From contig CP096134.1 of assembly GCA_023242925.1 (NCBI GenBank), positions 1,817,501 through 1,881,500 on the forward strand: a DNA stretch of 64,000 nt, in the 5' to 3' direction. The first letter of the stretch is position 1, and every line of letters starts with the position of its first letter. Under the pieces are notes generated by a model. It saw nothing but the letters and a program-made list of their open reading frames with translations, made no database searches and was not told the origin of the DNA. The translations under genes were made by a program, and so were the position numbers. The DNA comes from Hyphomonadaceae bacterium JAD_PAG50586_4 (GTDB lineage Bacteria; Pseudomonadota; Alphaproteobacteria; Caulobacterales; Aquidulcibacteraceae). Below, piece by piece: positions 18,780 through 26,918 of the stretch.

Positions 18780-19090
18780 CCGAGGCCGTACCGTCACCCG
18801 CCCGGGGGACGGTCGAGGAGCGCGGGCGTCGTCGTTCGGGTTGACCTCACGAACCGGCGCCCGATGTGGCGAGCGCTGGAATAAGCTCGCGGGCGACGAC
18901 CGGGGACAACGACCGGTGGCGTGAGCCGGGAAGGGAATGAGTACGCGGCCCTCAGCGCTCTGCTTGGTCACCAGCTTCCGGTCGGCATTAGTCCAGACCG
19001 GGAGGCGAACGAAGGCTGACGATGCGGTTCGCCCGGGACCGGCGACTTTCGGCGAAACCGCGCCGGTTCGAGCGACGCTAAGCCACTGGC
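18780..19090. other. Gene-free region rich in inverted repeats, possible structured RNA
   Basis: The 619 bp between the lipoprotein gene and sbtA contain no credible coding frame. Several hairpins follow one another: ACCGTC/GACGGT (18790-18813), TTCGGGTT/AACC (around 18834-18855), GCTC...GAGC enclosing an ACCGG/CCGGT-type stem (18885-18926), CTTCCGGTC/GACCGGGAG (18974-19003) and GCGGTT-CGCC/GGCG-AAACCGC (19024-19060). This density suggests a folded RNA. It lacks the core motifs I would expect of RNase P RNA, SRP RNA or tmRNA. Strand is undetermined. From 19090 to 19389 I see nothing notable. Confidence 0.4.
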
Positions 19091-19389
19091 TGCATTGAAT
19101 CGAACAAGCCGTTCGGGAATTGTTGCTCGATGTTGGGCCGTGGCCCTTTTCAGCCAATCAATGCTATTCGCGAAAGGTCCGCAGTACAATTGCACGCGCA
19201 CATGACGCGTGGACCGTCTGGTATTTGCGGCGATGCACAACAGATCTTCGGATTGACGCTGTTTGCCCGAGCTGAACGCGATGTTGGCGCCGATGCGCGG
19301 CGATCGGTCCACCGATGCTTGTGATTTACGGAACTCATCACGCCACCCGCTCGGCTTCTGGCAGGCCCCACGCGTCGAGAGGGAAAAGC

Positions 19390-20388
19390 GTGGGCGCTCT
19401 GGAAAGCATCGTAGCGGGCGCAGCCGCCAATCTTCTGGCGCCAGCGGTGCTGTTTTTCGCCCTTGGCGCCATTGCCGGCTGGCTGAAATCCGATCTCACC
19501 ATTCCCGAGCAAGCGGCAAAGACACTGGCGCTCTATTTGATGGTGTGCATCGGCTTCAAAGGCGGCGTTGAAGCGCGCGCTAGCGGCCTCACCGCAGAGC
19601 TCGTTTCGGCTGGTGGATTTGGTCTTCTGTTGAGTTTTGCTGCGCCTTTCGCCGCTTATGCGGCGCTGCGCAGCTTTGGCGGGCTCGATCGGGTGACGGC
19701 GGCGGCGACGGCCGCACACTATGGCAGCGTCTCGGTCGTCACCTTCGCCGCGGGTTCGGAATATTTGCGGGCGATTGGCGTTGAGTTCGGCGGTTACATG
19801 GCGGCCGTGCTCGCGCTGATGGAAACGCCGGCCATTCTGGCGGCGCTGCTGATCGCTGGCGCGCCGGGACGCATTCAAGCCAGCGCGCAGAGCGCGCGCT
19901 TTAAACCTACGCTTTGGCGCGAAGTGTTCTTGAACGGCGCCGCCGTTGTCCTCATTGGCAGCTTTGTCATCGGGGTGATGAGCGGCGAGCGCGGCATGGC
20001 GCGGCTCGATCTCTTCGTCAATGCGCTCTTTCAAGGCGCGCTCTGCTTGTTTTTGCTCGACATGGGATTGGTTGCCGCGCGAAGGCTTGCTGAAGCGCCT
20101 CAACTCAATGTGCGCCTCATCGCCTTTGCTATTGGTTGGCCCTTGCTCAGTGCGAACGTAGCGCTTCTAGGCGCACACGCGCTGCACCTCTCGCTCGGCG
20201 ATGCAAGCCTGCTTGCGGTGTTGGCGGCGTCTGCTTCTTATATTGCGGCGCCAGCTGCGATGAGGATTGCGCTGCCTAAAGCTGATGCCGGCGTTTATCT
20301 CTCGCTCTCGCTCGGCGTCACGTTTCCGTTCAATCTGCTTGTCGGCATTCCGCTTTACCACGCCGCCGCGCGCCTGCTTTACGGATGA
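19390..20388 (+). CDS. sbtA: Sodium-dependent bicarbonate transporter SbtA
   Basis: 332 residues with about ten membrane segments in two halves. The opening NLLAPAVLFFALGAIAGWLKSDL and the motif LALYLMVCIGFKGGVE are characteristic of SbtA, which imports bicarbonate with sodium across the inner membrane. TAAHYGSVSVVTFAAG is the conserved half-repeat. GTG 19390 is chosen because the upstream extension is basic and not membrane-like. Followed 6 bp later by its regulator gene sbtB. Confidence 0.88.
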   Translation: MGALESIVAGAAANLLAPAVLFFALGAIAGWLKSDLTIPEQAAKTLALYLMVCIGFKGGVEARASGLTAELVSAGGFGLLLSFAAPFAAYAALRSFGGLDRVTAAATAAHYGSVSVVTFAAGSEYLRAIGVEFGGYMAAVLALMETPAILAALLIAGAPGRIQASAQSARFKPTLWREVFLNGAAVVLIGSFVIGVMSGERGMARLDLFVNALFQGALCLFLLDMGLVAARRLAEAPQLNVRLIAFAIGWPLLSANVALLGAHALHLSLGDASLLAVLAASASYIAAPAAMRIALPKADAGVYLSLSLGVTFPFNLLVGIPLYHAAARLLYG

Positions 20389-20394
20389 GACGTC

Positions 20395-20700
20395 ATGAAG
20401 CTTGCGACCCGCACCAAACTTGAGATCTTTGTCGAGGCCCACGCCGTCGATGAGATCGAGCGCATGCTGAGAGGCATGGGGTTCAGGGGCTGCAGCGTGT
20501 TTGCCGGCGTCGAAGGGGCCGGCAGTCATGGCAGCTGGCGCCAGACTGGGGTTGAGGAGGCTGGGATGCGTTTGGTCGTCACCATCGGCGCGGAACAAGC
20601 AGCGCAGGCGGCTCTTGTCTGGCTGGAAAACTATTTCGCCGCTTATCCGGGCGTGGTGGCGCTGAGTGAAGTTAAAGTCTTGCGCGCGGAGCGGTTCTGA
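20395..20700 (+). CDS. sbtB: PII-like signalling protein SbtB
   Basis: 101 residues with a ferredoxin-like PII fold: strand-helix-strand (KLATRTKLEIFVEAHAVDEIERMLRGMGF), a T-loop (residues ~35-55, GVEGAGSHGSWRQTG) and a second half ending VVALSEVKVLRAERF. SbtB proteins bind adenine nucleotides and regulate SbtA, so the two-gene unit should form a controlled bicarbonate uptake system. No carboxysome or Calvin-cycle gene is near, which points to anaplerotic carboxylation. Confidence 0.82.
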   Translation: MKLATRTKLEIFVEAHAVDEIERMLRGMGFRGCSVFAGVEGAGSHGSWRQTGVEEAGMRLVVTIGAEQAAQAALVWLENYFAAYPGVVALSEVKVLRAERF

Positions 20701-20768
20701 AGTCGTTGGGCCGCGTCAGGTCAATGCAGCCGGCCGCCATGCAGGCCCACGAGGACGAGTTTCAAACA

Positions 20769-20798
20769 AGCGATCGTGCAGAAAGCGATCGTGCAGAT
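20769..20798. repeat. Short tandem duplication
   Basis: AAGCGATCGTGCAG occurs twice in immediate succession (about 20770-20783 and 20785-20798) downstream of sbtB. It contains CGATCG and lies in the gap before the convergent zinc-ribbon gene. No function is evident. Confidence 0.55.
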
Positions 20799-20878
20799 TG
20801 GCGCTGCGAAGATTTTTGCAGACACCAACGCCTCCCAGACGGTCGTTCGCTGCGCGTGTTGGGCGCGGGCGCGCAACT

Positions 20879-21187
20879 TCAGTCAAAGATGTCGAAGAGG
20901 TCGAACCCGCGTTTGCGCCGATGGCGCCCGTCTGCGCTCTCGCGCTCGTGGTCGCCGCGTTCGCCTTGTTCTCCGTATTCCCGATATCTGTCAGGCGCGA
21001 GCGGGCGTTGTGCATGAGCCGGCGCGGGAGCGGGCGGCGCAGACCCGCGTCCGCCTTGGATGATTTTTTCAAGCTCGCCGCGGTCGAGCCAGACGCCTCG
21101 GCAGGTTGGGCAGATGTCGAACTCGACGTCGGCGCGATTCAATGCCTGCATATTGGCTTGGCAATTGGGGCAGACGAGCAGCGGCAT
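20879..21187 (-). CDS. Zinc-ribbon (TFIIB-type) protein
   Basis: 102 residues. The N-terminal zinc ribbon has Cys pairs CPNC and CPTC followed by RGVWLDRGELEKII, the hallmark of the zf-TFIIB family. The C-terminal half is a Pro/Ala linker and a charged low-complexity tail (EYGEQGERGDHERE) ending DLFDIFD. Probably a cytoplasmic nucleic-acid or protein-binding adaptor; no partner is obvious from context. Confidence 0.85.
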   Translation of the reverse strand: MPLLVCPNCQANMQALNRADVEFDICPTCRGVWLDRGELEKIIQGGRGSAPPAPAPAHAQRPLAPDRYREYGEQGERGDHERESADGRHRRKRGFDLFDIFD

Positions 21188-21242
21188 ACGACAAACTCCA
21201 GAAGGTCGCGCCTCCGGTCAGGGAAACCGGAGGCGCGTGAGG

Positions 21243-21431
21243 TCAGCGCCGCGTACGCGGCAGGGTATCGCGCACGTGTGTGGCGAGTTTGTCCTTAAGC
21301 CTGAGCTTCAGCTGCTTTAGGCGCTTCGTGCGGATGAAGTCAGGCTGCGGGCGTTTCAACTCCGCATCGAGGTCGGCCTCGATGGCGGCGTGGCGCCGCG
21401 CGAGGCTCGCTGAGTGGAAGCCGGCGATCAT
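21243..21431 (-). CDS. YdcH family protein (DUF465)
   Basis: 62 residues, a helical hairpin. RRHAAIEADLDAELKRPQPDF then RTKRLKQLKLRLKDKLAT is the DUF465 signature. Function unknown. Its ATG overlaps the stop of the small gene upstream (ATGA at 21428-21431), so the two form a coupled pair. Confidence 0.85.
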   Translation of the reverse strand: MIAGFHSASLARRHAAIEADLDAELKRPQPDFIRTKRLKQLKLRLKDKLATHVRDTLPRTRR

Positions 21432-21607
21432 GCCCGATGCCCACGCTCGGTGCGCGCGCGGCGCGTGTGGTGCTGCGCTTCATCCTCTTCGTGATCCATG
21501 CGCTGCTTGCCGCGTCGCTTCTTTAAGTCGACGCGAAGGTTGACCTCCTCGTCGGGACGCTTCTTTGCGCGAAGCGCAGCATGCATGGCGCCGATTGCGT
21601 TGATCAT
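21428..21607 (-). CDS. Small basic protein upstream of YdcH gene
   Basis: 59 residues, highly charged (RPDEEVNLRVDLKKRRGKQR, then DHEEDEAQHHTRRARTERGH). No family recognised. The ATG at 21607 has a good ribosome site (GAGGAG) just before it, and its stop overlaps the ydcH-type ATG, which supports a real gene. The long upstream extension of the same frame to 21889 is rejected. A copy of the conserved RNA motif described at 21655-21706 lies about 50 bp upstream, so expression is probably controlled by that leader. Confidence 0.6.
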   Translation of the reverse strand: MINAIGAMHAALRAKKRPDEEVNLRVDLKKRRGKQRMDHEEDEAQHHTRRARTERGHRA

Positions 21608-21654
21608 GGTGCTCCTCAATGTCCACTCCGGCGGCGTGATTGTCCGCTTCGGAG

Positions 21655-21706
21655 CGATGCGGGGCCGACATCGCAGCACATGCCGCCAGAGGGGCCCGGC
21701 CCGCTT
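21655..21706 (-). promoter_or_regulatory. Conserved structured leader motif, copy 1 (ybhL-leader-like)
   Basis: On the minus strand, the core CGGGCCCCTCTGGCGGC is followed by a short hairpin and GCTGCGATGTCGG. The inner stem GCGGC/GCTGC closes a tetraloop through a G-U pair. The outer flanks GCGG (21659-21662) and CCGC (21701-21704) pair. The same core occurs at 23839-23886 and 24896-24950 with different but still complementary flanks. It precedes the small-gene/ydcH unit. Confidence 0.72.
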
Positions 21707-21885
21707 CCACAATGTGCAGAAACGTGCGCAAGCGAACAAGCCGCGCGGCGATGAGTTTGAGCAATGGTTGCGATGGTCTTGCGCAACACCACACCAACAC
21801 GCGTGTGCTACGCCAGAATGAGAAGGTGGCGACGCGTTGAGCGCACCGCCGCCTTCAGTTCTTGGTTCACGTGCCCGCTCGCGGC

Positions 21886-22905
21886 TCACGGCCGTCGGGT
21901 GCGATAGAGCGAGTAAAGCATCGCCCCGCCGATCAGGCCGATTGTCGTCATCAGCGCCCAGTGCGGCTCAAGATAAGGAACCCAGCCCAATTCTTTTGAG
22001 AGCCCGAAATTCCAGATGATCTTGACGCCGATGAGCACGAGGACGAGCGAAAGCCCGTATTTCAGATACTTGAACCGTTCGACCGCCGCAGCGAGCATGA
22101 AATACATCGAACGCAGGCCTAAAATAGCAAAGATGTTGGACGTATAGACGATGAAGGGATCGCGGGTGACGGCGAAAATCGCGGGTACCGAATCGACCGC
22201 AAAAACGATGTCGGCCGCTTCCACCATGATGAGCGCCAGAAAGAGCGGCGTTGCATAGAGCACAAGCTTGCCCGTTGCGGGGTCTGGGCGTTTGACGAAG
22301 AAATTGTGGTTATCGATGCTATCGGTGACGCGCATGCGCCGGCGCACGAACGCGAGGAGCTTGTTGTCTTCAAGCTTCATTTCCTGGCCGTGTCCGGAAA
22401 GCATCTTCCAGCCCGTCCAGATCAGGAAGGCGGCGAAGATGTAAAGCACCCAGGTCCATGAGTTCACGACCGTGGCGCCCAGCGAGATGAACACGGCGCG
22501 GAAGAAGATCGCGCCGATGATGCCCCAGAACAGAACTCGATGCTGATATTCGCGCGGGACCGCGAAATAGGTGAAGATGAGCGAGATGACGAAGATGTTG
22601 TCGAAGGCGAGCGCCGTCTCCAGCAGATAGCCGGTGAAATATTGGATCACGGCTTGCTGGTTCAGATTGTGGGGCGAACTGTAGTAACGCGGGTCGGGTT
22701 CGTAGACGAAGCCGACATAGAGGCCGAACAACACCGCAAGCGTTGCAAAGCTTGCCCACATGAGCGCGCTTTTCGTTGGTGAGACGACGGCGTCTTTGCG
22801 GTTCAAGAGCCCAAGGTCGAGCCACAACAGAAAGCCGATAAAGGTGAGGAAGCTCAGCCAAAGCCAAATCGGTTGGCCGGCGTAACTCGCGAAAAGAAAG
22901 TCCAT
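21886..22905 (-). CDS. TerC/Alx family membrane protein
   Basis: 339 residues and about nine membrane segments. The family acidic motifs are seen in LETALAFDNIFVISLIF and MVEAADIVFAVDSVPAIFA, which are linked to metal ion (Mn2+) export or handling; WGIIGAIFFRAVFI and GLRSMYFMLAAAVERF complete the pattern. The gene has its own promoter region of about 80 bp and lies just downstream of the YbhL-type gene on the same strand. Confidence 0.93.
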   Translation of the reverse strand: MDFLFASYAGQPIWLWLSFLTFIGFLLWLDLGLLNRKDAVVSPTKSALMWASFATLAVLFGLYVGFVYEPDPRYYSSPHNLNQQAVIQYFTGYLLETALAFDNIFVISLIFTYFAVPREYQHRVLFWGIIGAIFFRAVFISLGATVVNSWTWVLYIFAAFLIWTGWKMLSGHGQEMKLEDNKLLAFVRRRMRVTDSIDNHNFFVKRPDPATGKLVLYATPLFLALIMVEAADIVFAVDSVPAIFAVTRDPFIVYTSNIFAILGLRSMYFMLAAAVERFKYLKYGLSLVLVLIGVKIIWNFGLSKELGWVPYLEPHWALMTTIGLIGGAMLYSLYRTRRP

Positions 22906-22985
22906 GAGCGCGCTTTCAATGGTGAGCGCCGGCGCAGCGAACGCGTCATCTGCGTTCCCCGCGCCGGCCGCTGGAGGTTTGGGGA

Positions 22986-23726
22986 TTATTCTTCGCGCTG
23001 GCCGAAGAGTGAGAGCAGCAGCTGGAAGAGATTGATGAAATTGAGATAGAGGCTAAGCGCGCCCCAAACTTGCGCCTTGGCGGCGCTCTCGCCGGCGACG
23101 CCGTCGAGATACTCGGTCTTCAGGCGCTGGGTGTCGAAAGCGGTGAGACCGGCGAACACCAAGACGCCGATGACCGACGCCACGAAGTGGAGCATGCTCG
23201 ATTGCACGAACATGTTCACGACAAAGGCAGTGACGACGCCGATAAGACCCATCATCAAGAATGTGCTGAGGCCCGAGAGCGAACGCCTCGTCGAGTAGCC
23301 AAAAATGCTGAGCGCCCCGAACGCTGTTGCGGTCACCAGAAAGATCTGGGTGATGGCTTGACCGGTATATGCGCCGAAGAGCACTGCAAGGCCGACGCCT
23401 TGCAACGCCGCGACGCTCCAATAGAGGCCGTGTGTCGCTGCGACCGAGAGCCTTTGGGCGGTGAACGAGGCGATGAGCAAAAGGCCGAGCGGCGCCACCA
23501 TTGCGGCCCAGCCCAAGGCGGTAAATTGTCCGGGCGCGGTGAAGAAGAGTGCGCTCGCGCCGCTCTGGATCAGAAAGAACGCAACCGCGCCGCTGAGGCC
23601 AAGTCCTGCGAACATGTAATTGTAAATGCCCAGCATGTGCTGGCGCAAACCGACGTCGAAGTCGACTTCGATCGCACCAGCCCGCGATCGGGGCGCGCGT
23701 TCGTTTTGGAAGTCGTCAAAGGCCAT
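22986..23726 (-). CDS. Bax inhibitor-1/YbhL family membrane protein
   Basis: 246 residues with seven membrane segments. The N-terminus (RSRAGAIEVDFDVGLRQHMLGIYNYM) and motifs GLALSGAVAFF-like GLGLSGAVAFFL, the SIFGYSTRRSLSGLSTFLMMG segment and FDTQRLKTEYLDG define the alphaproteobacterial YbhL branch of the Bax-inhibitor superfamily (pH-sensitive calcium leak or membrane stress). C-terminal ALSLYLNFINLFQLLLSLFG is typical. A conserved leader motif (23839-23886) and a second hairpin (CTCCCC/GGGG around 23775) lie in its 5' region. Confidence 0.93.
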   Translation of the reverse strand: MAFDDFQNERAPRSRAGAIEVDFDVGLRQHMLGIYNYMFAGLGLSGAVAFFLIQSGASALFFTAPGQFTALGWAAMVAPLGLLLIASFTAQRLSVAATHGLYWSVAALQGVGLAVLFGAYTGQAITQIFLVTATAFGALSIFGYSTRRSLSGLSTFLMMGLIGVVTAFVVNMFVQSSMLHFVASVIGVLVFAGLTAFDTQRLKTEYLDGVAGESAAKAQVWGALSLYLNFINLFQLLLSLFGQREE

Positions 23727-23838
23727 GTCATCCGTCCTTGTGGATTCAAGGTTGGGATCGTGGACGGAGGGCCATCACCCCGCTTCGGGGAGATGGGGGC
23801 ACGATACGCGAGCTGATGACGCGCTCCGGCCACGATCC

Positions 23839-23886
23839 TCCAGTCCGACATCGCGGCGTCAAACGCCGCCAGAGGGGCCCGGCCTG
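23839..23886 (-). promoter_or_regulatory. Conserved structured leader motif, copy 2, upstream of ybhL-type gene
   Basis: Same core as copy 1. The inner stem is a perfect GCGGCG/CGCCGC with loop TTTGA on the minus strand. The outer stem is CCAG (23839-23842) with CTGG (23883-23886). Position upstream of a ybhL-family gene is exactly where the alphaproteobacterial ybhL leader RNA family is known, and the core agrees with what I recall of that motif. The distance to the start codon is ~113 bp. Confidence 0.78.
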
Positions 23887-23970
23887 GCTCCCAGGAAATA
23901 GGTTGGGCGAGGCGATTGCCCAAGAGTGTGCGTCATTGAACTTTGCGATGATAGCAATCGAGCGCCGACA

Positions 23971-24860
23971 TCAGTGCGCATCGCGCGCGCGATCGAGTGA
24001 TGCAAGAATGAAATTGGCAAGCCGCTCTGCGGGTACTGACAATGTCTTTGCGCCGCGAACCAGAGTGATTTCGGCATCGGCAAGCGGGGAAAGCCGTGCT
24101 CGGGGCCAAACTGCACGAGGTCCTTGGGCGTCATTTTGGTCGGCAGCGCTGTCACCCCGAGCCCCGCGCGCAACGCAGCGTGCTGTCCCGCTAACGAAGG
24201 GCTCGTATAGGCCACGCGCCATTTTCGCCCCGCTTGATCAAGCGCGCTGGTGGCGCGCTTGCGATAGACGCACGGCGAAGGCGCAACGACGAGGGGAATG
24301 GGCGCATCGGGAGAGAACACGTCTTCACCTGCGCCCACCCACACCAGGCGTTCTCGCCAAACTGGCTGGCCTGCAACCACGCTTGCCGGTTCTCGCTTGA
24401 TCAGAGCGAGGTCAAGTTCGCCCTGACCCATCTTGTCCATCAGATTGAGCGTCAAATCGCAGGTGACCGATAGACTGACATGGGGATAGGCGCGCGCATA
24501 ATCGCCCAAAATGCCCGGCAGATGGGTGGTGGCGAAGTCCTCGGGCGCGCCAAACCGCACCTCGCCTTCAAGCCTGTGCTCGAACATTTCCCCGACGATC
24601 TCGTCATTCAACCGCAGCAGCCGGCGAGCTTGGGCGAGCAAGGCCTCGCCCTGAGCGGTCAGCGCGACATTGCGGGGATCGCGGCTGAAGAGCTCGCTAT
24701 CCAGCTGCTCCTCAAGCCGCTTGATCTGAAGACTGATGGTCGATTGCGTGCGGCCAAGCCGGGCGCCGGCGCGGGTGAAGTTCTTGGCCTCGGCGACGGC
24801 GACGAAGGCGCGCACGAGATCGAGGTCAAGATTGACGAGGCGCGGTTTTTGGCTCGACAC
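23971..24860 (-). CDS. LysR family transcriptional regulator, 1-base deletion near C-terminus
   Basis: The N-terminal helix-turn-helix is LDLVRAFVAVAEAKNFTRAGARLGRTQSTISLQIKRLE. The effector domain follows and begins VRFGAPEDFATTHLPGIL. The uncorrected frame runs past GPEHGFPRLPMPK into non-family sequence to 23859. Adding one base to the GGGG run at 24086-24089 gives FPPLADAEITLVRGAKTLSV and a stop at 23971, total 296 residues, normal for LysR. Effector unknown. A copy of the conserved leader motif ends 36 bp before its start codon. Confidence 0.88.
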
Positions 24861-24895
24861 GGGCGATCCTCTTTGATGTGTAATCCACGATCAAT

Positions 24896-24950
24896 AGCGA
24901 TCCGACATCGCAGCGTCGATGGAGACGCCGCCAGAGGGGCCCGTTTCGCT
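24896..24950 (-). promoter_or_regulatory. Conserved structured leader motif, copy 3, upstream of lysR
   Basis: Same core. The inner stem GCGGCGTC/GACGCTGC closes perfectly only as minus-strand RNA because one position is a G-U pair (an A-C mismatch on the plus strand). The outer stem is AGCGA (24896-24900) with TCGCT (24946-24950). This shows compensatory change against copies 1 and 2. Confidence 0.75.
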
Positions 24951-25182
24951 GACGCAGAGCTAAGCGCAGCGCCCGCCGCTGCAAAGAGGCGGACGCGAAA
25001 TTTTCTGTGACAGCGCACGGCTCACCCTCTGGCGCGGTTTGGCTTTTCTGCCGATCGACATCGAGCGGGCATTTCGCCGCGTCGTATCAGCCGCTCTTGA
25101 AAGCCGTAGCGCACGCTCCACCTCAACTTCGTTTGCGCGCCCAAGGCCAGATGGCGACGCAGAAGAGGAGAGGGTATCGGAT

Positions 25183-25938
25183 ATGGTGCGCTTGTCCCGT
25201 CGCAATCTGCTCGGGCTATTGGGCGGCGGCGCAATTGTCTCCGCCTGTAGTGAGAACGCAGCAACTGGACGCAGGCAATTTGTGCTCATCTCAGAAGGCG
25301 AGCTGGCGGCGCTCGGCGAAGAAGCATGGCGCGATGCGCTGTCGCAACTGCCGCGGGTGGAGAACCGCCGGATAGAAGAGCGGCTGGCCAGAATTGGTGA
25401 ACGCGTCGTTGCGGCGTCGGATGTCCAGGTCGCATCTTGGCACTTCGCCGTCTTCGACAATCCTGCGATCAATGCCTTCGTGTTGCCGGGCGGCAAGGTC
25501 GGCTTTTATCGCGGCCTGATGGAAGCGGCCGCGTCTGACGATGAGATCGCCGCTGTCGTCGGTCACGAAGTCGCGCATGTCGTCGCGCGCCACGCGGCCG
25601 AGCGTCTTAGCCAGCAACTGGCCTTGCAGGTGGGCGTCTCCTTAGCTTCAGTGGCGCTGTCTGAAGAATACGGCCAGAACGCCGATATCATCGCTGGCGC
25701 GCTTGGCGCCGGGGCGCTCTACGGCGTCATCCTGCCGTACTCGCGCATGCAGGAGTTCGAGGCCGATAGGCTTGGCGTCGATCTCATGCGTCAAGCGCAA
25801 TTCGATCCCGCTGGTGCGCTTTCATTTTGGCGGCGCATGGCAAGCGGCGGCGAGGGCGCGATTGAATGGATGTCGACGCATCCAGCGGATCAGACGAGAT
25901 TAGACCGTCTGCAGACAGTGATCGGTGAGCGTGTGTAG
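25183..25938 (+). CDS. M48 family metalloprotease, Tat-type lipoprotein
   Basis: 251 residues. The N-terminus LSRRNLLGLLGGGAIVSAC carries a twin-arginine motif and a lipobox, so the protein is probably lipidated and periplasmic. The zinc site is HEVAH (with Glu in FEADRLG as third ligand), typical of BepA/LoiP-like outer-membrane quality-control proteases. ALPGGKV-type motif FVLPGGKVGFYRGLM precedes it. Short for the family: no TPR region. ATG 25183 is used; the upstream extension is not protein-like. Divergent from lysR. Confidence 0.9.
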   Translation: MVRLSRRNLLGLLGGGAIVSACSENAATGRRQFVLISEGELAALGEEAWRDALSQLPRVENRRIEERLARIGERVVAASDVQVASWHFAVFDNPAINAFVLPGGKVGFYRGLMEAAASDDEIAAVVGHEVAHVVARHAAERLSQQLALQVGVSLASVALSEEYGQNADIIAGALGAGALYGVILPYSRMQEFEADRLGVDLMRQAQFDPAGALSFWRRMASGGEGAIEWMSTHPADQTRLDRLQTVIGERV

Positions 25939-26108
25939 TCGCGTCATCGCAGATCAGATGTCATAACGATGCGACGCACACTGGCTTTGTTCGTCGCCGC
26001 ACACCAGATGATGGTCGGCGCAGATTGCTTGGGCCCACGATGCGCTTTGGACAAACGCGCTTGGCGCATCCTCCCGGCGTAGGCTGCAGCTCCGGCCCCT
26101 TGATGGCG

Positions 26109-26861
26109 TCACTGTGGCTTTGGCTTCAAGACCCGCGCTGCGCGCCACACGAGGATCACGGTCAGCAGCAACGCACAGGCGGCGCCAAACCACGCCGCCT
26201 CGGGACGGTGATCTCGTTCCGCCGCGAATACAGCGATAAGGCCCCAGATCAAAGGCAGCGGGTACGCGAGTGCATCGCTCCGCAGCAAGACGAAGACCGC
26301 GACGGCGGCGGCGACGGCGAGGGCGGCGATCGCCCACCATGTCGCGACAGCGTCCTGCACGAAGCCTTCGGCCGTGAGTATGGTGACGGCGTTGAGCGCG
26401 GTTGCGATCGTGAGCCAGCCGGCAAGCAGGGCCAACGGGGTCACAACCAATGCCGCATCGCGTCGGCGCATTGTCGCAGAGGACGATACGAGGGGGACGG
26501 TGAGCGCAAGTGCGGCAAGCGCGATGAGCGCGACCGTGGCCCAACGCCAGTCGGCGCCGGCCGCGACGAGCCAGGCGCCTATTGCGAGCATCGAGAGTGC
26601 AGACGGCCAGCCAAAGCGGCGCAAAACGTTATCGCCCGCCCAGCCTGGGATGAGCTGGTAAACAGCGTAGATCAGCAAGCCCGCGTAGATGAGTCCCCAA
26701 ATCGCGAACGCATAGGATGCCGCCCGAACCGTGCTCGCGCCGGCGTTCGCGAATTCCGCGGGCGTGAGGCCAAGCGCGCCTGTCGCCTGCAGGAACGAGG
26801 CGCCAACAGCGATGCATGCGGCGGCGAGCACGCTTAGACGCTGCAACATGGTCACGGTCAT
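26109..26861 (-). CDS. Integral membrane protein, TspO/MBR-like
   Basis: 250 residues, about seven membrane segments, tryptophans concentrated in loops. YAFAIWGLIYAGLLIYAVYQLIP is the best-conserved part and resembles the large TspO/MBR-related family of tryptophan-rich membrane proteins. No catalytic motif. It stands in a run of minus-strand genes (SDR, DUF2256, SOUL) often found near photolyase genes in other bacteria. Function uncertain. Confidence 0.55.
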   Translation of the reverse strand: MTVTMLQRLSVLAAACIAVGASFLQATGALGLTPAEFANAGASTVRAASYAFAIWGLIYAGLLIYAVYQLIPGWAGDNVLRRFGWPSALSMLAIGAWLVAAGADWRWATVALIALAALALTVPLVSSSATMRRRDAALVVTPLALLAGWLTIATALNAVTILTAEGFVQDAVATWWAIAALAVAAAVAVFVLLRSDALAYPLPLIWGLIAVFAAERDHRPEAAWFGAACALLLTVILVWRAARVLKPKPQ

Positions 26862-26918
26862 TTTGTAACTCCGACTTAGGCGGTCAAAGCGTATTGAGCG
26901 GCCCTGTTCGCTTGCAGC

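Noticed and set aside
18780..19090. RNase P RNA, SRP RNA or tmRNA
   Set aside because: The conserved core sequences of these RNAs were not found on either strand.
18333..19157. Minus-strand 274-codon frame over the lipoprotein gene and gap
   Set aside because: Overlaps a gene with good start, ribosome site and lipobox; its own translation is not protein-like.
23859..23970. C-terminal extension of LysR
   Set aside because: Product of the frameshift; it would overlap the conserved leader motif, and the corrected frame ends normally at 23971.
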